Source: Saccharolobus caldissimus
GTDB taxonomy: Archaea; Thermoproteota; Thermoprotei_A; Sulfolobales; Sulfolobaceae
Direction: 5' to 3'
Length of the DNA: 64,000 nucleotides
NCBI RefSeq assembly: GCF_020886315.1
Contig: NZ_AP025226.1
Location: forward strand, 2,382,001-2,446,000
Made by a program: the position numbers and the translations under genes. The notes beneath the pieces are model-generated. The model made no database searches. It saw nothing but the letters and a program-made list of their open reading frames with translations, and was not told the origin of the DNA. Positions 16,943-26,102 of this stretch are shown here, piece after piece. Numbering within the stretch: the first letter of the stretch is position 1; each line of letters opens with the position of its first letter.

Positions 16943-18601
16943 ATGATACCTCTTATTGAAGAATTCAGAAAAGCGATAAATGAAAGGGATGTTAATAAAA
17001 TATATTCAATTTTAAAGCAGGCTAACGATTTTAACCCTAATTATTTTAATTGGGTTTCCGATGTATTCGAGAAAAATGAAGATAAGACAGCCCTAATATG
17101 GACTGATATACAAAACAGAGAAGAGAGGAAATTCACATATAGGAAACTCTCAGCTGAAGCTAATAAGCTTCTAAATTTCTTAAGAAAAGAGGGTATTAAG
17201 AAGGGAGATCCCGTATACATAATGACACCCATAATACCAGAGCAATGGATATCATTATTGGCAGTAATTAAAGGCGGTTTCATAGGAGTGCCCACTGCAG
17301 TTAATCTAACAGAATATGAGTTAAATTATAGATTTAAGGATCTTAAACCTAAGGCAATAATAGCAGATGAAGAAAGCGCTAAGAAGATTAACGTTGAAGC
17401 AGTAAAGATAGTTATAGGAAAGAGGGAGGGTTGGATAAGTTACGAAAAAGTATTAGATGAAAGTAGTAACGCTGAACCAGAAACTACAAAACCGAGTGAT
17501 GAAATATTGCATTATTTTACATCTGGAACTACTGGCTTACCTAAGAGAGTAATTCACACCGCAGTAAGCTATCCAATAGGTCATTTATCCACTACCTCAT
17601 TTATAGGTATAAAATCAGAAGATATTCATCTTAATTTAAGTGCTCCAGGATGGGCTAAATTCGCTTGGAGTTCCTTCTTTTCTCCCTTCATAATGAATGC
17701 CACCGTACTGGGTATAAATTACACCGGAAAATTAGACCCAGAAAAATACCTCTCCTTAGTTGAGAGTTTTAACGTAAATACGTTCTGTGCACCCCCAACT
17801 GCCTGGAGGCAATTCATAATTCTTGATTTAAATAAGTTTAAGTTTCCAAAGCTTAGAGAAGTAGTATCTGCAGGAGAACCGTTAAATCCAGAGGTAATTA
17901 AAATATGGGAAAATAAATTCAACCTGAGAATAAGAGATTTTTACGGACAGACAGAGACCACTGCAATGATAGGAAATTTCCCATGGGACATAAGCGAAGC
18001 GGGATCTATGGGTAAACCTTCACCCATGTACGACATTAGATTATTAGATGATGACGGAAACGAAGTTGGAAAAGGAATTGTAGGGCACATAGCTGTGAAA
18101 ATTAATAAAAGACCCATAGGTCTTTTTAAAGGTTATTCAGATGAAGAGAAAAATAAATCAGCCTTTAGGAATGAATACTATTACACTGGGGATAAAGCAT
18201 ATTACACGGATAACGGTTGGTATTTCGTAGGTAGAGCTGACGATATAATAAAGACCTCAGATTATAGAGTAGGTCCTTTCGAGGTTGAAAGCGCATTACT
18301 TGAGCATCCCGCAGTAGCTGAAGCTGCCGTAGTAGGCTCGCCTGACCCTCAAAGATGGCAGATAATAAAAGCTTTCGTAGTGCTAAAAGAGGGTTATAAA
18401 CCATCTTACGAATTAGCCTTAGAACTACATAACCACGTAAAGAAACTATTAATGAGTTATAAGGTTCCAAGAATAATAGAGTTCGTACCCGAATTGCCAA
18501 AAACTATCAGCGGTAAAATAAGGAGAAACGAACTAAGAAAATTAGAGGAGGAGAGGAGAAGAAAAGGAGAAAAAGGTGAATATGAGTTCTCCATAAAATA
18601 A
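16943..18601 (+). CDS. AMP-forming acyl-CoA synthetase
   Basis: A complete 552-residue adenylate-forming enzyme: A3 motif YFTSGTTGLPKRVIH, A5 FYGQTETTAMIG, A7 YYTGDKAYYTDNGWYFVGRA followed by DDIIKTSDYRVGPFEVE, and the C-terminal catalytic Lys in KTISGKIRRNELR. It activates a carboxylic acid to its CoA thioester through an acyl-AMP intermediate. The chain-length specificity cannot be read from the sequence; overall it resembles medium-chain or acetyl-CoA synthetases. It starts 33 bases after the DsrE gene but is probably a separate function. The start is an ATG after a T-rich stretch. Confidence 0.85.
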   Translation: MIPLIEEFRKAINERDVNKIYSILKQANDFNPNYFNWVSDVFEKNEDKTALIWTDIQNREERKFTYRKLSAEANKLLNFLRKEGIKKGDPVYIMTPIIPEQWISLLAVIKGGFIGVPTAVNLTEYELNYRFKDLKPKAIIADEESAKKINVEAVKIVIGKREGWISYEKVLDESSNAEPETTKPSDEILHYFTSGTTGLPKRVIHTAVSYPIGHLSTTSFIGIKSEDIHLNLSAPGWAKFAWSSFFSPFIMNATVLGINYTGKLDPEKYLSLVESFNVNTFCAPPTAWRQFIILDLNKFKFPKLREVVSAGEPLNPEVIKIWENKFNLRIRDFYGQTETTAMIGNFPWDISEAGSMGKPSPMYDIRLLDDDGNEVGKGIVGHIAVKINKRPIGLFKGYSDEEKNKSAFRNEYYYTGDKAYYTDNGWYFVGRADDIIKTSDYRVGPFEVESALLEHPAVAEAAVVGSPDPQRWQIIKAFVVLKEGYKPSYELALELHNHVKKLLMSYKVPRIIEFVPELPKTISGKIRRNELRKLEEERRRKGEKGEYEFSIK

Positions 18602-18766
18602 TTTCTCTTACTCATTTACCTAAAGACTTTTTACTCTTAATTCATTAATTACGTCAGCAGTAATAAATTAAACAAACAGTTATTAATTTTTGCTTAATTT
18701 TAACTAAACAGAAAATCATATATAAATAGATAAAGATCTAATGAAAATATATTATTTAGCCTTATT

Positions 18767-19162
18767 CTAGACTATTTCATCAACAAAAATTATATTTAAC
18801 TCATTTTTGAATTTTTCAATCTCTCTTTCTCTTTTAAATAACAAAGGCAGATTTAATATTTTCGCGTGGCAATAGTAGTAGCGTCTACTAAGGATATGGT
18901 ATATTTACACTTTATATTATATACTTCTCCTCTTATTCTAGAAAATGGTAATATCTTAAAATATCCTGTGGATCGTAAAAAGCTCTCCACTTCTTCAGCT
19001 TTATCTTTTCCATTTTTCCTGCATATGACATATTTTATCTCCTCTAAGTTTAACTCGTTTATAAAAATCTCATCCAGATTATTCTTAATAAATTTCTCGA
19101 TCTTTTCTCCTTCTTTACTTCTAGAAAGTATTTCTATAATAACTCCGAATTAAATACTATGC
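18767..19162 (-). pseudogene. Decayed VapC PIN-domain toxin
   Basis: On the minus strand, directly downstream of vapB, reads VIIEILSRSKEGEKIEKFIK, EIFINELNLEEIKYVICRKN and YTISLVDATTIA, then after a frameshift at about 18863-18867 KILNLPLLFKREREIEKFKN to a stop at 18767. The start is also damaged: the remnant IVFNS at about 19145-19160 is out of frame, the Met codon is ATA, and the first catalytic Asp has become Asn. At least two frameshifts and two bad substitutions make the nuclease dead. Confidence 0.75.
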
Positions 19163-19404
19163 TTCTCTTTTTCGAGCTCAACTTCTCTTCTCCTCTCTTC
19201 CTCTAAATCCTTCATACTGTTGTTGGGTATCATTCCTATTAATCTTCTTAATAGCTCTGGGTTCTTCCTTTTATAACAGGAGAGCAAAAATTCTATAACA
19301 TCATTAAAGTCGACCCTTTCTCCCCTTTCGATCTGTAATTCTCCCATTATTTTTAGTAACTCTCTTTTTACCTCTTTTGAAACTCTAATTGTTTCTGACA
19401 TCAT
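19150..19404 (-). CDS. vapB: VapB-type antitoxin with dead toxin partner
   Basis: The 84-residue protein has an N-terminal ribbon-helix-helix-like start SETIRVSKEVKRELLKIMGE, an acidic/basic middle (GERVDFNDVIEFLLSCYKRK) and a Glu/Arg-rich tail, the layout of Sulfolobales VapB. It is intact while the vapC that follows is broken. An inverted repeat sits just upstream of the start, suitable for autorepression. It may now act as an orphan regulator or an anti-toxin for related VapC proteins elsewhere. Confidence 0.7.
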   Translation of the reverse strand: MMSETIRVSKEVKRELLKIMGELQIERGERVDFNDVIEFLLSCYKRKNPELLRRLIGMIPNNSMKDLEEERRREVELEKEKHSI

Positions 19405-19409
19405 TTTGT

Positions 19410-19426
19410 TACTTTGTTACAAAGTA
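19410..19426. promoter_or_regulatory. Operator-like palindrome at the vapB start
   Basis: TACTTTG TTA CAAAGTA is a perfect 7-bp inverted repeat with a 3-base spacer, located between the TATA-like run AAGTATATATAC (19421-19434, minus strand) and the ATG at 19404. Binding there would block transcription initiation, as expected for VapB autoregulation. Confidence 0.55.
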
Positions 19427-19434
19427 TATATACT

Positions 19435-19922
19435 TTTCCTTAATAATTATGAGTAGCTATTTTTAATCTTAAGATATAAAATTATCAATTATGCATTAAA
19501 AATCTAAAAAGTAGAATTATAGCTAATTGACATTATCACTGATGACATTTAGGTATAAATTATTAAAAAGCTTCTCTATGTCGAGTAAAACCTAATTTAT
19601 CTCCCTTGAATGCCTTATTACATTTAAGATTAATTTTAACTAAATGAACACTTTCCAGTGAAATAGCAATATTGTTAATTATATAAAGCGTATAAATTAT
19701 AATTCATTTTTATAGAAAATATAACAGAGAAAGTTTAATTAATTAATTTGATAAATATAAATTATTTAAATAATACAGTAATCAGTTACTACAAATCTAC
19801 TTTGATAGCCAAATTCACGATATTAATTATCGTGAGATTTTCATAGTTAACGATTCATATCTATACTACATCCTTCGTACTCTAAAAGATAATGTTATAA
19901 TGCTCAAATACAAATCTACCAT
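19435..19922. other. AT-rich intergenic region
   Basis: The roughly 490 bases between the divergent vapB and RadA-paralogue genes hold no open frame of note. A short inverted repeat (CACGATATTAATTATCGTG, about 19815-19833) is the only structure seen; it could be an operator for the gene at 19923. Confidence 0.35.
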
Positions 19923-20762
19923 ATGTATGTAAAAAGAGTTAGGACATATATACCCGGTATGGATGAGATACTTTACGGGGGTATTCCAGAGAGGAATATA
20001 GTCTTAGTCTCAGGTGGACCGGGAACGGGCAAATCAATAATGGCTAAACAATTCATATATAACGGTTTAACCAGAGGAGAAAGCGGAATTTTCGTAGCCT
20101 TAGAGGAGCATCCAGTCTCAGTACTTAGGAGTTTTCACCACTTCGGCTGGGATGTCACAAAATACGAAAAAGAGGGAAAATTTGCAATAATTGACGCATT
20201 TACCGGAGGATATGGTTCAACAGCACAAAAGGAAAAGTACGTAGTTAAAAATGTAGATGACGTTAAGGAATTAGGCGAAATACTTAGAACTGCAATAAAG
20301 GAAATGAAAGCTACTAGAGTTGCCATAGATTCCGTAAGTACGCTTTATTTAACTAAACCAGCAATGGCTAGAAGTATAGTAATGACCCTAAAGAGAATAA
20401 TTTCAGGATTAGGATGTACGGCAATTTTCGTCAGTCAAGTTTCAGTAGGAGAAAGAGGTTTCGGAGGACCCGGAGTTGAACACGCAGTTGACGGAATAAT
20501 TAGAATGGATTTAGATGAGGTTGAAGGAAAGATGTATAGGTCGATAATAGTGTGGAAAATGAGAGATACAAAAATATCCATGGTAAGACATCCCATGGAG
20601 ATAACTGATAACGGAATAATAGTAGAATGGGATAAGTACTTAAAGATAACAAACTTTAAAGCTGAAATACAACCTTTACCTAAGGAAGAAGTAGAGGAGA
20701 TGAAAAAGTCGTTAGAGGTTAAAGAGAAGGTAGAAGAAATTGAAATTGAGGAAGAGGAATAA
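19923..20762 (+). CDS. RadA paralogue / KaiC-domain ATPase
   Basis: The 279-residue RecA-fold ATPase has Walker [15 protein letters not shown] (about residues 31-44), Walker [14 protein letters not shown] and a KaiC-like start [20 protein letters not shown]. It is the single-domain type of the archaeal RadC/RadA-paralogue group found in Sulfolobales, which modulate RadA in homologous recombination. The acidic tail ([20 protein letters not shown]...) is typical of the group. The gene stands alone, with a leaderless-looking ATG. I cannot assign which of the paralogues it is. Confidence 0.75.
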   Translation: MYVKRVRTYIPGMDEILYGGIPERNIVLVSGGPGTGKSIMAKQFIYNGLTRGESGIFVALEEHPVSVLRSFHHFGWDVTKYEKEGKFAIIDAFTGGYGSTAQKEKYVVKNVDDVKELGEILRTAIKEMKATRVAIDSVSTLYLTKPAMARSIVMTLKRIISGLGCTAIFVSQVSVGERGFGGPGVEHAVDGIIRMDLDEVEGKMYRSIIVWKMRDTKISMVRHPMEITDNGIIVEWDKYLKITNFKAEIQPLPKEEVEEMKKSLEVKEKVEEIEIEEEE

Positions 20763-20800
20763 AAAAGCGGTTTGACTTAATTTTCCAATGATTAACAGTT

Positions 20801-21036
20801 ACTCTGTGAATTAGTTGAAATTTCTGATAGTGTAAGCACTAAGCTACAAAAATCATCATACTTTCGGCACTAAGTACAATGATTTAGTATATTGAAAAAA
20901 TTTATAGCTTAATAACGGCATAATCAAATTTCTTAGGTCTTAAGCTAAAGAGGTAAAAATATATTCTAAAATCTTATGTTGAGTTAAAAGTTAGCTATAC
21001 GTTCCTATTGAGAAAAACTGAAGAACTCCACAAAGC
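20801..21036. repeat. Miniature element family 2, copy 1, interrupted by a family 1 element
   Basis: The ends CTCTGTGAATTAGTTGAAATTT and AAACTGAAGAACTCCACAAAGC resemble those of the copies at 21237 and 51593, and CAGTTA lies outside both ends. The body reads across TTTCTTAGGTCTTAAGCT once the 100-bp family 1 element at 20826-20925 is removed. Confidence 0.5.
20826..20925. repeat. Miniature element family 1 (ISC796-like ends), copy A
   Basis: This 100-bp element has inverted ends of the type GATAGTGTAAGCACTAAGCT and is flanked by a perfect 8-bp duplication AAATTTCT (20818-20825 and 20926-20933). Internally it holds the family's CTTTCGGCACTAAGTACAAT segment, shared with 37429, 56525 and 59869. 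It is nested in the family 2 element. Confidence 0.75.
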
Positions 21037-21236
21037 AGTTATCCCTAAACTGCTATAGCCTGATTACCATCGCTATTTTATTAATCTTTCCATACCAGTT
21101 TTAACACACTAGAAAGTTTTGCACAATTTCTAAAATCAATTTACTATATCTGAAATTAGCAACATGAGACAAAAGTGTAGAATAATAGATATGAGACTTC
21201 ATTATAGAGTGAGGTATAAAAGTTCATAACAAAAGT

Positions 21237-21356
21237 GCTTTGTTAAATTCTTCAATTTTCTTAGATATTAAGCTCGTTAAATTTTCTTAAATTCAAGCGT
21301 TGATTTAAAAGTAAGCTTAACGTTAGTTTTGATAAAAATTGAAAGATTCACAAAGC
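21237..21356. repeat. Miniature element family 2, copy 2
   Basis: GCTTTGTTAAATTCTTCAAT ... ATTGAAAGATTCACAAAGC, with imperfect inverted ends and an 11-base flanking direct repeat ATAA(C/T)AAAAGT on both sides. The interior (TTAGATATTAAGCTCGTTAA...) matches the copy at 51593. There is no coding capacity. Confidence 0.55.
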
Positions 21357-21754
21357 ATAATAAAAGTTCGACTCTCTTACCTCACCTTGCTATTTACTAA
21401 ACAATACATTACTCACTTTTATGTATCCCTATGATGAAAAATTATAATAGTCGGAAAAGGTAGACATTATATATAGATTAAAGAGGTTTTGTAAAATGTA
21501 CAAAAACCAATCTTCTTAAGAATTCTGTAATAAAAATTATATTCATCACTAATATATATCTAACTTTTTAGTCCATAATACTCCTCTTGTTTGGTATTAT
21601 TTTCCTTGAATTTTGTTTACCTTTTACCCACTTACCTTAATATTTTGTTCACTGGATTGTTTTCCTTAGACCTATTTTTAATTAAATTTTCACTCCCTTT
21701 TAACTAAACCTAAGGTTTATGATTAGTATTACGAGTTAAAATTACGTGTCTAAA

Positions 21755-21895
21755 ATGAAGGTAAGTCCCTACTTCCTAGCCTCAAGTCAAACATTGAGAA
21801 TAGCCCTAGCAATAGGAATAGCAGCACTACCAATAATAATGGCAGCACTACACATAGTACACGCTGGTATATCAAAACTTCCAGGTACTGGTTGA
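21755..21895 (+). CDS. Small single-span membrane protein (46 aa)
   Basis: This short ORF begins MKVSPYFLASSQTLRIALAI with a hydrophobic span IALAIGIAALPIIMAALHIV and ends in GISKLPGTG. The codon choice is regular and G/C-richer than the surrounding intergenic DNA, which suggests real coding. A GTG three codons upstream is an alternative start. It lies 72 bases before the 353-residue gene in the same direction. The function is unknown. Confidence 0.5.
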   Translation: MKVSPYFLASSQTLRIALAIGIAALPIIMAALHIVHAGISKLPGTG

Positions 21896-21967
21896 TTCTC
21901 GTTGAACATTTTTTAGAAATTTCTTAAGTGTATATTTTTATCTCCTCCCATATTATTCTTTTAGATT

Positions 21968-23029
21968 ATGCTTGCCGATAGAAGAAGATTGCAAGATTTA
22001 TTACACTATATACAGAGGTTTGGGGAACATAATATAAGCCTATTAAAACAGTTAACGGGAATAGAAAACGTTGAAGAAATAATAAAAGGATTAAATATAC
22101 TAGTTGGTCCCTCTCCTAGGTTTAGTAGGTTAGATTTGTCATTGTTTCACACGGTAATTAGGTTGTCTAGGAGGTCTTTCTTGAGGCCAGTTGATTTTTA
22201 CTACTTGTTGGATGGTTTTATAACTGCTGCTCTTAGGGATTCTTTATCTCCAAATACTGTTTTGTTGTCTGTTGTTTTTCCTTATGATAAGTGGTTTTTT
22301 GTTCAAGTTTTTGATAGGCTTGAGGAGGTGGGTTTGGTTGAGGATTATAGGGTTTTTAGGGAGTATAGGAGGGAGATTTTTCCCATTGATTTTTCGACTT
22401 TTGATTTTGATGGTCTCAAGTTTTCGGATGATTTTATTCTTAATTCTCCTAGGTTTTCTTTTCAGTTGCCAGATTTGGCTGATGGTTTTAAGCCAGATTG
22501 GTATGATGTTGTGATTTTGGGTAAGAGGCAGGAGGATCCTTTGCGTTCTTGGGATGATATTGGTAGGGATATTGGTTTGTCTGGTAATGATGTTTTGTTT
22601 CATTATTTTGATCACGTTGTTGGTAGGGGTTTGGTTGATGCCTTTTATGCTTATGTTGGTAGGGTTGATTTTAGGATTTCCTTATTGGTTCACGATGTTA
22701 ATGATGAGATTGTTAGGGAGTTGACTAGGATTCCTACATTGTTGAGGGTTTCCTATTTGCATAATGATAAGATGTACTTCTACATTATAGGACAAGATCA
22801 TATGTTTGTCAAAATAACTGAGTTCATAAATACTTTATCGAATAATTATGGTTTCGCTTATGATCTATATTTACACCCTATAACACCTTCTATGAATTTT
22901 TCTGTAGCATCTTCAATTCCTTATGAGCATTTTAGTAAGGAGGGTAAGTGGATTATATCTGAGGAGGAATTGTTAAACGTTTTTGAGAAGGAGTTAGCTA
23001 GAATTAAAAAAGAGAATAATGTTAAATAA
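21968..23029 (+). CDS. Hypothetical protein with winged-helix-like segments; T/G-rich coding strand
   Basis: The 353-residue protein carries two helix-turn-helix-like regions: LQDLLHYIQRFGEHNISLLK near the N-terminus and DPLRSWDDIGRDIGLSGNDV in the middle, followed by VVGRGLVDAFYAYVGRVDFR. The arrangement is like Lrp- or MarR-type regulators in Sulfolobales, but no family is firmly recognised. Codons from about 22150 to 22790 are extremely T/G-rich (TTT, GTT, GGT, TTG), whereas both ends use the normal A-rich codons. This suggests a chimaeric or transferred origin or strand-specific bias. Confidence 0.55.
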   Translation: MLADRRRLQDLLHYIQRFGEHNISLLKQLTGIENVEEIIKGLNILVGPSPRFSRLDLSLFHTVIRLSRRSFLRPVDFYYLLDGFITAALRDSLSPNTVLLSVVFPYDKWFFVQVFDRLEEVGLVEDYRVFREYRREIFPIDFSTFDFDGLKFSDDFILNSPRFSFQLPDLADGFKPDWYDVVILGKRQEDPLRSWDDIGRDIGLSGNDVLFHYFDHVVGRGLVDAFYAYVGRVDFRISLLVHDVNDEIVRELTRIPTLLRVSYLHNDKMYFYIIGQDHMFVKITEFINTLSNNYGFAYDLYLHPITPSMNFSVASSIPYEHFSKEGKWIISEEELLNVFEKELARIKKENNVK

Positions 23030-23201
23030 AGATCTTTAATCTCATATTAGCTAAAAGTTAGTTCTAATCTTACTTCACTCTTATAACTATACTTATGGTA
23101 TTCATCCAATAGAGTAGTCAAGTCACTGTTACTTAACCTAGAAGAGCAATTATAATAGTAACGAAAATCATTTTATATAATTATCTAAATAATTGAATTA
23201 A

Positions 23202-24761
23202 TTATATATTCTCTAATTTAGTCAAAATGTCCTTATAGATTTCCTTTTCTTCTATGTTTAAGTTAGATAGGATCTTAATTAGCTGAAGTAATTCTAGAGT
23301 CTTGGATGCTGGAAGGGTTTTTATTAAATTCGGATCTTTTTTGACTCTAGTTAATAAGCCTAACACATTATTACTACGTTCAGTGAATTTAATTTTCCTC
23401 TTATCACTTATCATATAAAGTATTCTGAAGAATAACTTACTTCTCCCGTAAAACTTACCTATTATATAATATTTAGCCATTTTATCATTAATATTGCAAT
23501 TTATCGAATTACATAAAACATTTACTACTTCTTTAAATACCTCTTTTGTTATATCACTATTAACACCAATTATTCTCTCATATTTAGAGAACTCCTTAAG
23601 TACAACTTCAAGAGCTTTAGCTATTGCCTCAATGTCACTTACATTTCCAATTCTCTTCTCTTTTAAAATACCGTGAAGTTCATTAAGTGTAATAGTCCCA
23701 CTTTTACCTTCACCTAAAGATATTCTAAACCCTTTCCTCTCGTAACTTACCGATAACACTTTGTATTTTGACTTTAGCAGAGCTCTTATATCTTCTTCTT
23801 TTATAATTTTCAATAAGAATGTTTTCTTATTACCTATTATATCTTCAAAGCTTAGCCTCTCCATACTTTTCTCTACAAACGAATTACACGCATCATCTAA
23901 GCAATTAAAGAAGTGTTCAGCGTAAAGGTAAGGGGTTAATAATCCGTTTACTGAATTGCTCAAAGTTCTCTTTAAGAAGCTTAAATAGAAGTTATATATT
24001 TCAGTTTGTAAATCATAGTCTAATGAAGCTACGTAAATCCCTTCTTTTGCGTTAAGTATTGCCATTGCTGATTTTATGAAATATTTACTCGGTAAAATTG
24101 CCCATTTCCAACTTATTCTTGGTTGTACTTTATAGAACATACTCTTAATTCCTTTCTTATTTATAACAGTAAACATAGAATTATAAGAGATGTAATCTAA
24201 AAGTGCTAGAGATAGTATAGGCCTAACGCTTTTATCGGTTTCTCTAATTTTATAAATTAACTTATTTATCGCGTAAAGTTGTAATGGTGAGAAAAATTTG
24301 TAGACAGTGTTAAAACCGTAAACACTTACCCTAAAATTTACAGTTTCTCTAGGTATATCCTCCTCTAGGATTAGCTCGAAACTTTCATCTGTAGGAATAA
24401 CTGAGGAATTAAGCATCTCTTTCCTGCTTATCTCAAAGTTCAAGTATTGTTCTAGTAATGAGTTAAATTCTTTGAAGTTAATTTTCTTTACTATATTATT
24501 ACAATTAGGGCATTTAATTACTTTATTCTCGTTTACCTCAAAAATCGTTCCACAATAATGGCATCTGATCTTCCACTTACCTATTTTAATTTCATCTAAT
24601 ACCCTTACTTCCTTTGAAATATTTCTCGCACACGTTATAACATCCTTAGGAATATAACGGGAGTTTAGTATTTTATAAATTATTTTGGGTGGGATTGAGG
24701 GTCCTCTCCAGTAAGGTAATATAGCATTTAGTAGTCTCACTTCTTTTCCTCTATTTTGCAT
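23202..24761 (-). CDS. Zinc-ribbon protein of unknown function, last gene of the methylase/helicase operon
   Basis: A zinc ribbon lies at about residues 63-85 of 519: KIRCHYCGTIFEVNENKVIK then CPNCNNIV. The rest is helical with no recognised domain; further Cys residues occur around 280-290 (FNCLDDACNSF). It follows the MBL gene by 60 bases on the same strand and is probably cotranscribed with the six-gene cluster. It could be a DNA- or RNA-binding subunit of the defence complex; the role is inferred from position only. Confidence 0.55.
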   Translation of the reverse strand: MQNRGKEVRLLNAILPYWRGPSIPPKIIYKILNSRYIPKDVITCARNISKEVRVLDEIKIGKWKIRCHYCGTIFEVNENKVIKCPNCNNIVKKINFKEFNSLLEQYLNFEISRKEMLNSSVIPTDESFELILEEDIPRETVNFRVSVYGFNTVYKFFSPLQLYAINKLIYKIRETDKSVRPILSLALLDYISYNSMFTVINKKGIKSMFYKVQPRISWKWAILPSKYFIKSAMAILNAKEGIYVASLDYDLQTEIYNFYLSFLKRTLSNSVNGLLTPYLYAEHFFNCLDDACNSFVEKSMERLSFEDIIGNKKTFLLKIIKEEDIRALLKSKYKVLSVSYERKGFRISLGEGKSGTITLNELHGILKEKRIGNVSDIEAIAKALEVVLKEFSKYERIIGVNSDITKEVFKEVVNVLCNSINCNINDKMAKYYIIGKFYGRSKLFFRILYMISDKRKIKFTERSNNVLGLLTRVKKDPNLIKTLPASKTLELLQLIKILSNLNIEEKEIYKDILTKLENI

Positions 24762-24821
24762 AAAATATAAGAGCTATACTAAACACTCTCGGTATAACGA
24801 TATTAATTTAAGTATTAAATA

Positions 24822-26102
24822 TTACGGAAGATTCTCTGCACAACTATAACCTAATTTATTTATGTATTCGCACATGGTTAGTGGGGCTTCTGTATGTATT
24901 GGGATTACCTTCTTAGGTTTAATGTATTCTAATATAGTCCTTAACTCATATGGATAGTAATGACCGGAGATTCTCAACCTATAGATTATAAAGCCTAAAG
25001 CCTTATACCAATTATCCTCTACACTTTCATCTTCTCCACTTTCAGCCTTACTTTCTGTGGATAGTGATATAACTGCAGAGCCCTTAATTATTTCACTTAA
25101 TCTCCTTCCAAAGTCTATTAGGTTCCCCTTAACTGTAAATATAACATAATCCTGTGGAGATCTAATTATCTCCTCTTCATCTATTATTTCAAATTCTATG
25201 CTTTTATCATCAAACTGATAAGCTTTATCTGTTAGATTAAATTTTGATATCCAGAAGCTAGCCATTTTTATTAATCTGCGTCCAGAAAACACTGGAATTC
25301 TGCCTTTCTCTTTAGCAACTAGAAGAAGATATGCGAGCTCTTCTAGATCTATAGGATCTATAGAGACCATGATTAGTGAATTACCATGATTTTCGAAGAT
25401 ATTATTAACTTGCTCGTTAAAATAATGGGGCTGTAAAGGAGAGATAGCAGAGGAGAAGTTCGTTCCCTCTATTATTAATACGTCAGTATCTAATCCCCTC
25501 TCTTCGTATTCCTCAAGAAGAGTTTTTTCGTGAATTCTATCGTGTAACTCTTGATCTGCTACTTTTAGAGGAGATGAAAGTCTTAAGTCACCAGAGTACA
25601 ATATTCTAACGTCCCCGTTATTATAATAGAACGAATAGGCTGGGTAAGCACTATGTTCGACTTGCAATGGCAATACCCCATCTTGATTATCTCTTATATC
25701 AATTACGTTAACACCTAGAGGAGGAGATATATATGTAGTCCAGTTGTCAGATTCTTTATACGGTTCTATGAATTGATTAAAAGTATCTTTATCTGGTACA
25801 TGTAATAACGTGCCTACATTTAATAAGTGTAGAACCCCTAAGTGATCTAGGTGTAAGTGAGATATATAAATCTTGTTAAATTCATCAGATGGTGGTATGA
25901 TCCCTAGCCTCCTTAATTCTGAGGCACTTGATGGTTGAATATTAACGTTATAATATTTTTTAAACCTCGAAAATCTTATCCCTTGGTCAAAGACTAGGGT
26001 ATTGTCCTTATCTTCTATTATAATAAAATTACCACCAATTTCTCTATATCCTTGTTTGATTCTGATCAGAGTATTCCCGTATTTATACTCCATGTTTAAC
26101 AC
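24822..26102 (-). CDS. Metallo-beta-lactamase-fold nuclease (RNase J/beta-CASP-like)
   Basis: The 426-residue protein has the metal-binding motif YISHLHLDHLG (His82-x-His-x-Asp-His), RILYSGDLRL with the metal-bridging Asp, and a C-terminal KKVIPIHTEAP like motif C of RNase J-type proteins. The segment between (VLIIEGTNFSS; RIPVFSGRRLIKMASFW) resembles a beta-CASP insertion. The start overlaps the helicase gene by 20 bases. It is probably a nuclease acting with the SNF2 helicase and methylase in defence; DNA or RNA preference cannot be told. Confidence 0.7.
   Translation of the reverse strand: MLNMEYKYGNTLIRIKQGYREIGGNFIIIEDKDNTLVFDQGIRFSRFKKYYNVNIQPSSASELRRLGIIPPSDEFNKIYISHLHLDHLGVLHLLNVGTLLHVPDKDTFNQFIEPYKESDNWTTYISPPLGVNVIDIRDNQDGVLPLQVEHSAYPAYSFYYNNGDVRILYSGDLRLSSPLKVADQELHDRIHEKTLLEEYEERGLDTDVLIIEGTNFSSAISPLQPHYFNEQVNNIFENHGNSLIMVSIDPIDLEELAYLLLVAKEKGRIPVFSGRRLIKMASFWISKFNLTDKAYQFDDKSIEFEIIDEEEIIRSPQDYVIFTVKGNLIDFGRRLSEIIKGSAVISLSTESKAESGEDESVEDNWYKALGFIIYRLRISGHYYPYELRTILEYIKPKKVIPIHTEAPLTMCEYINKLGYSCAENLP

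Noticed and set aside
18866-19153. 95-codon plus-strand ORF
   Set aside because: It lies antisense to the recognisable but broken VapC sequence and has no motif of its own.
22244-22615. Minus-strand 123-codon ORF
   Set aside because: It is an antisense product of the T/G-rich codons of the 353-residue gene, with a low-complexity Ile/Lys/Asn composition.
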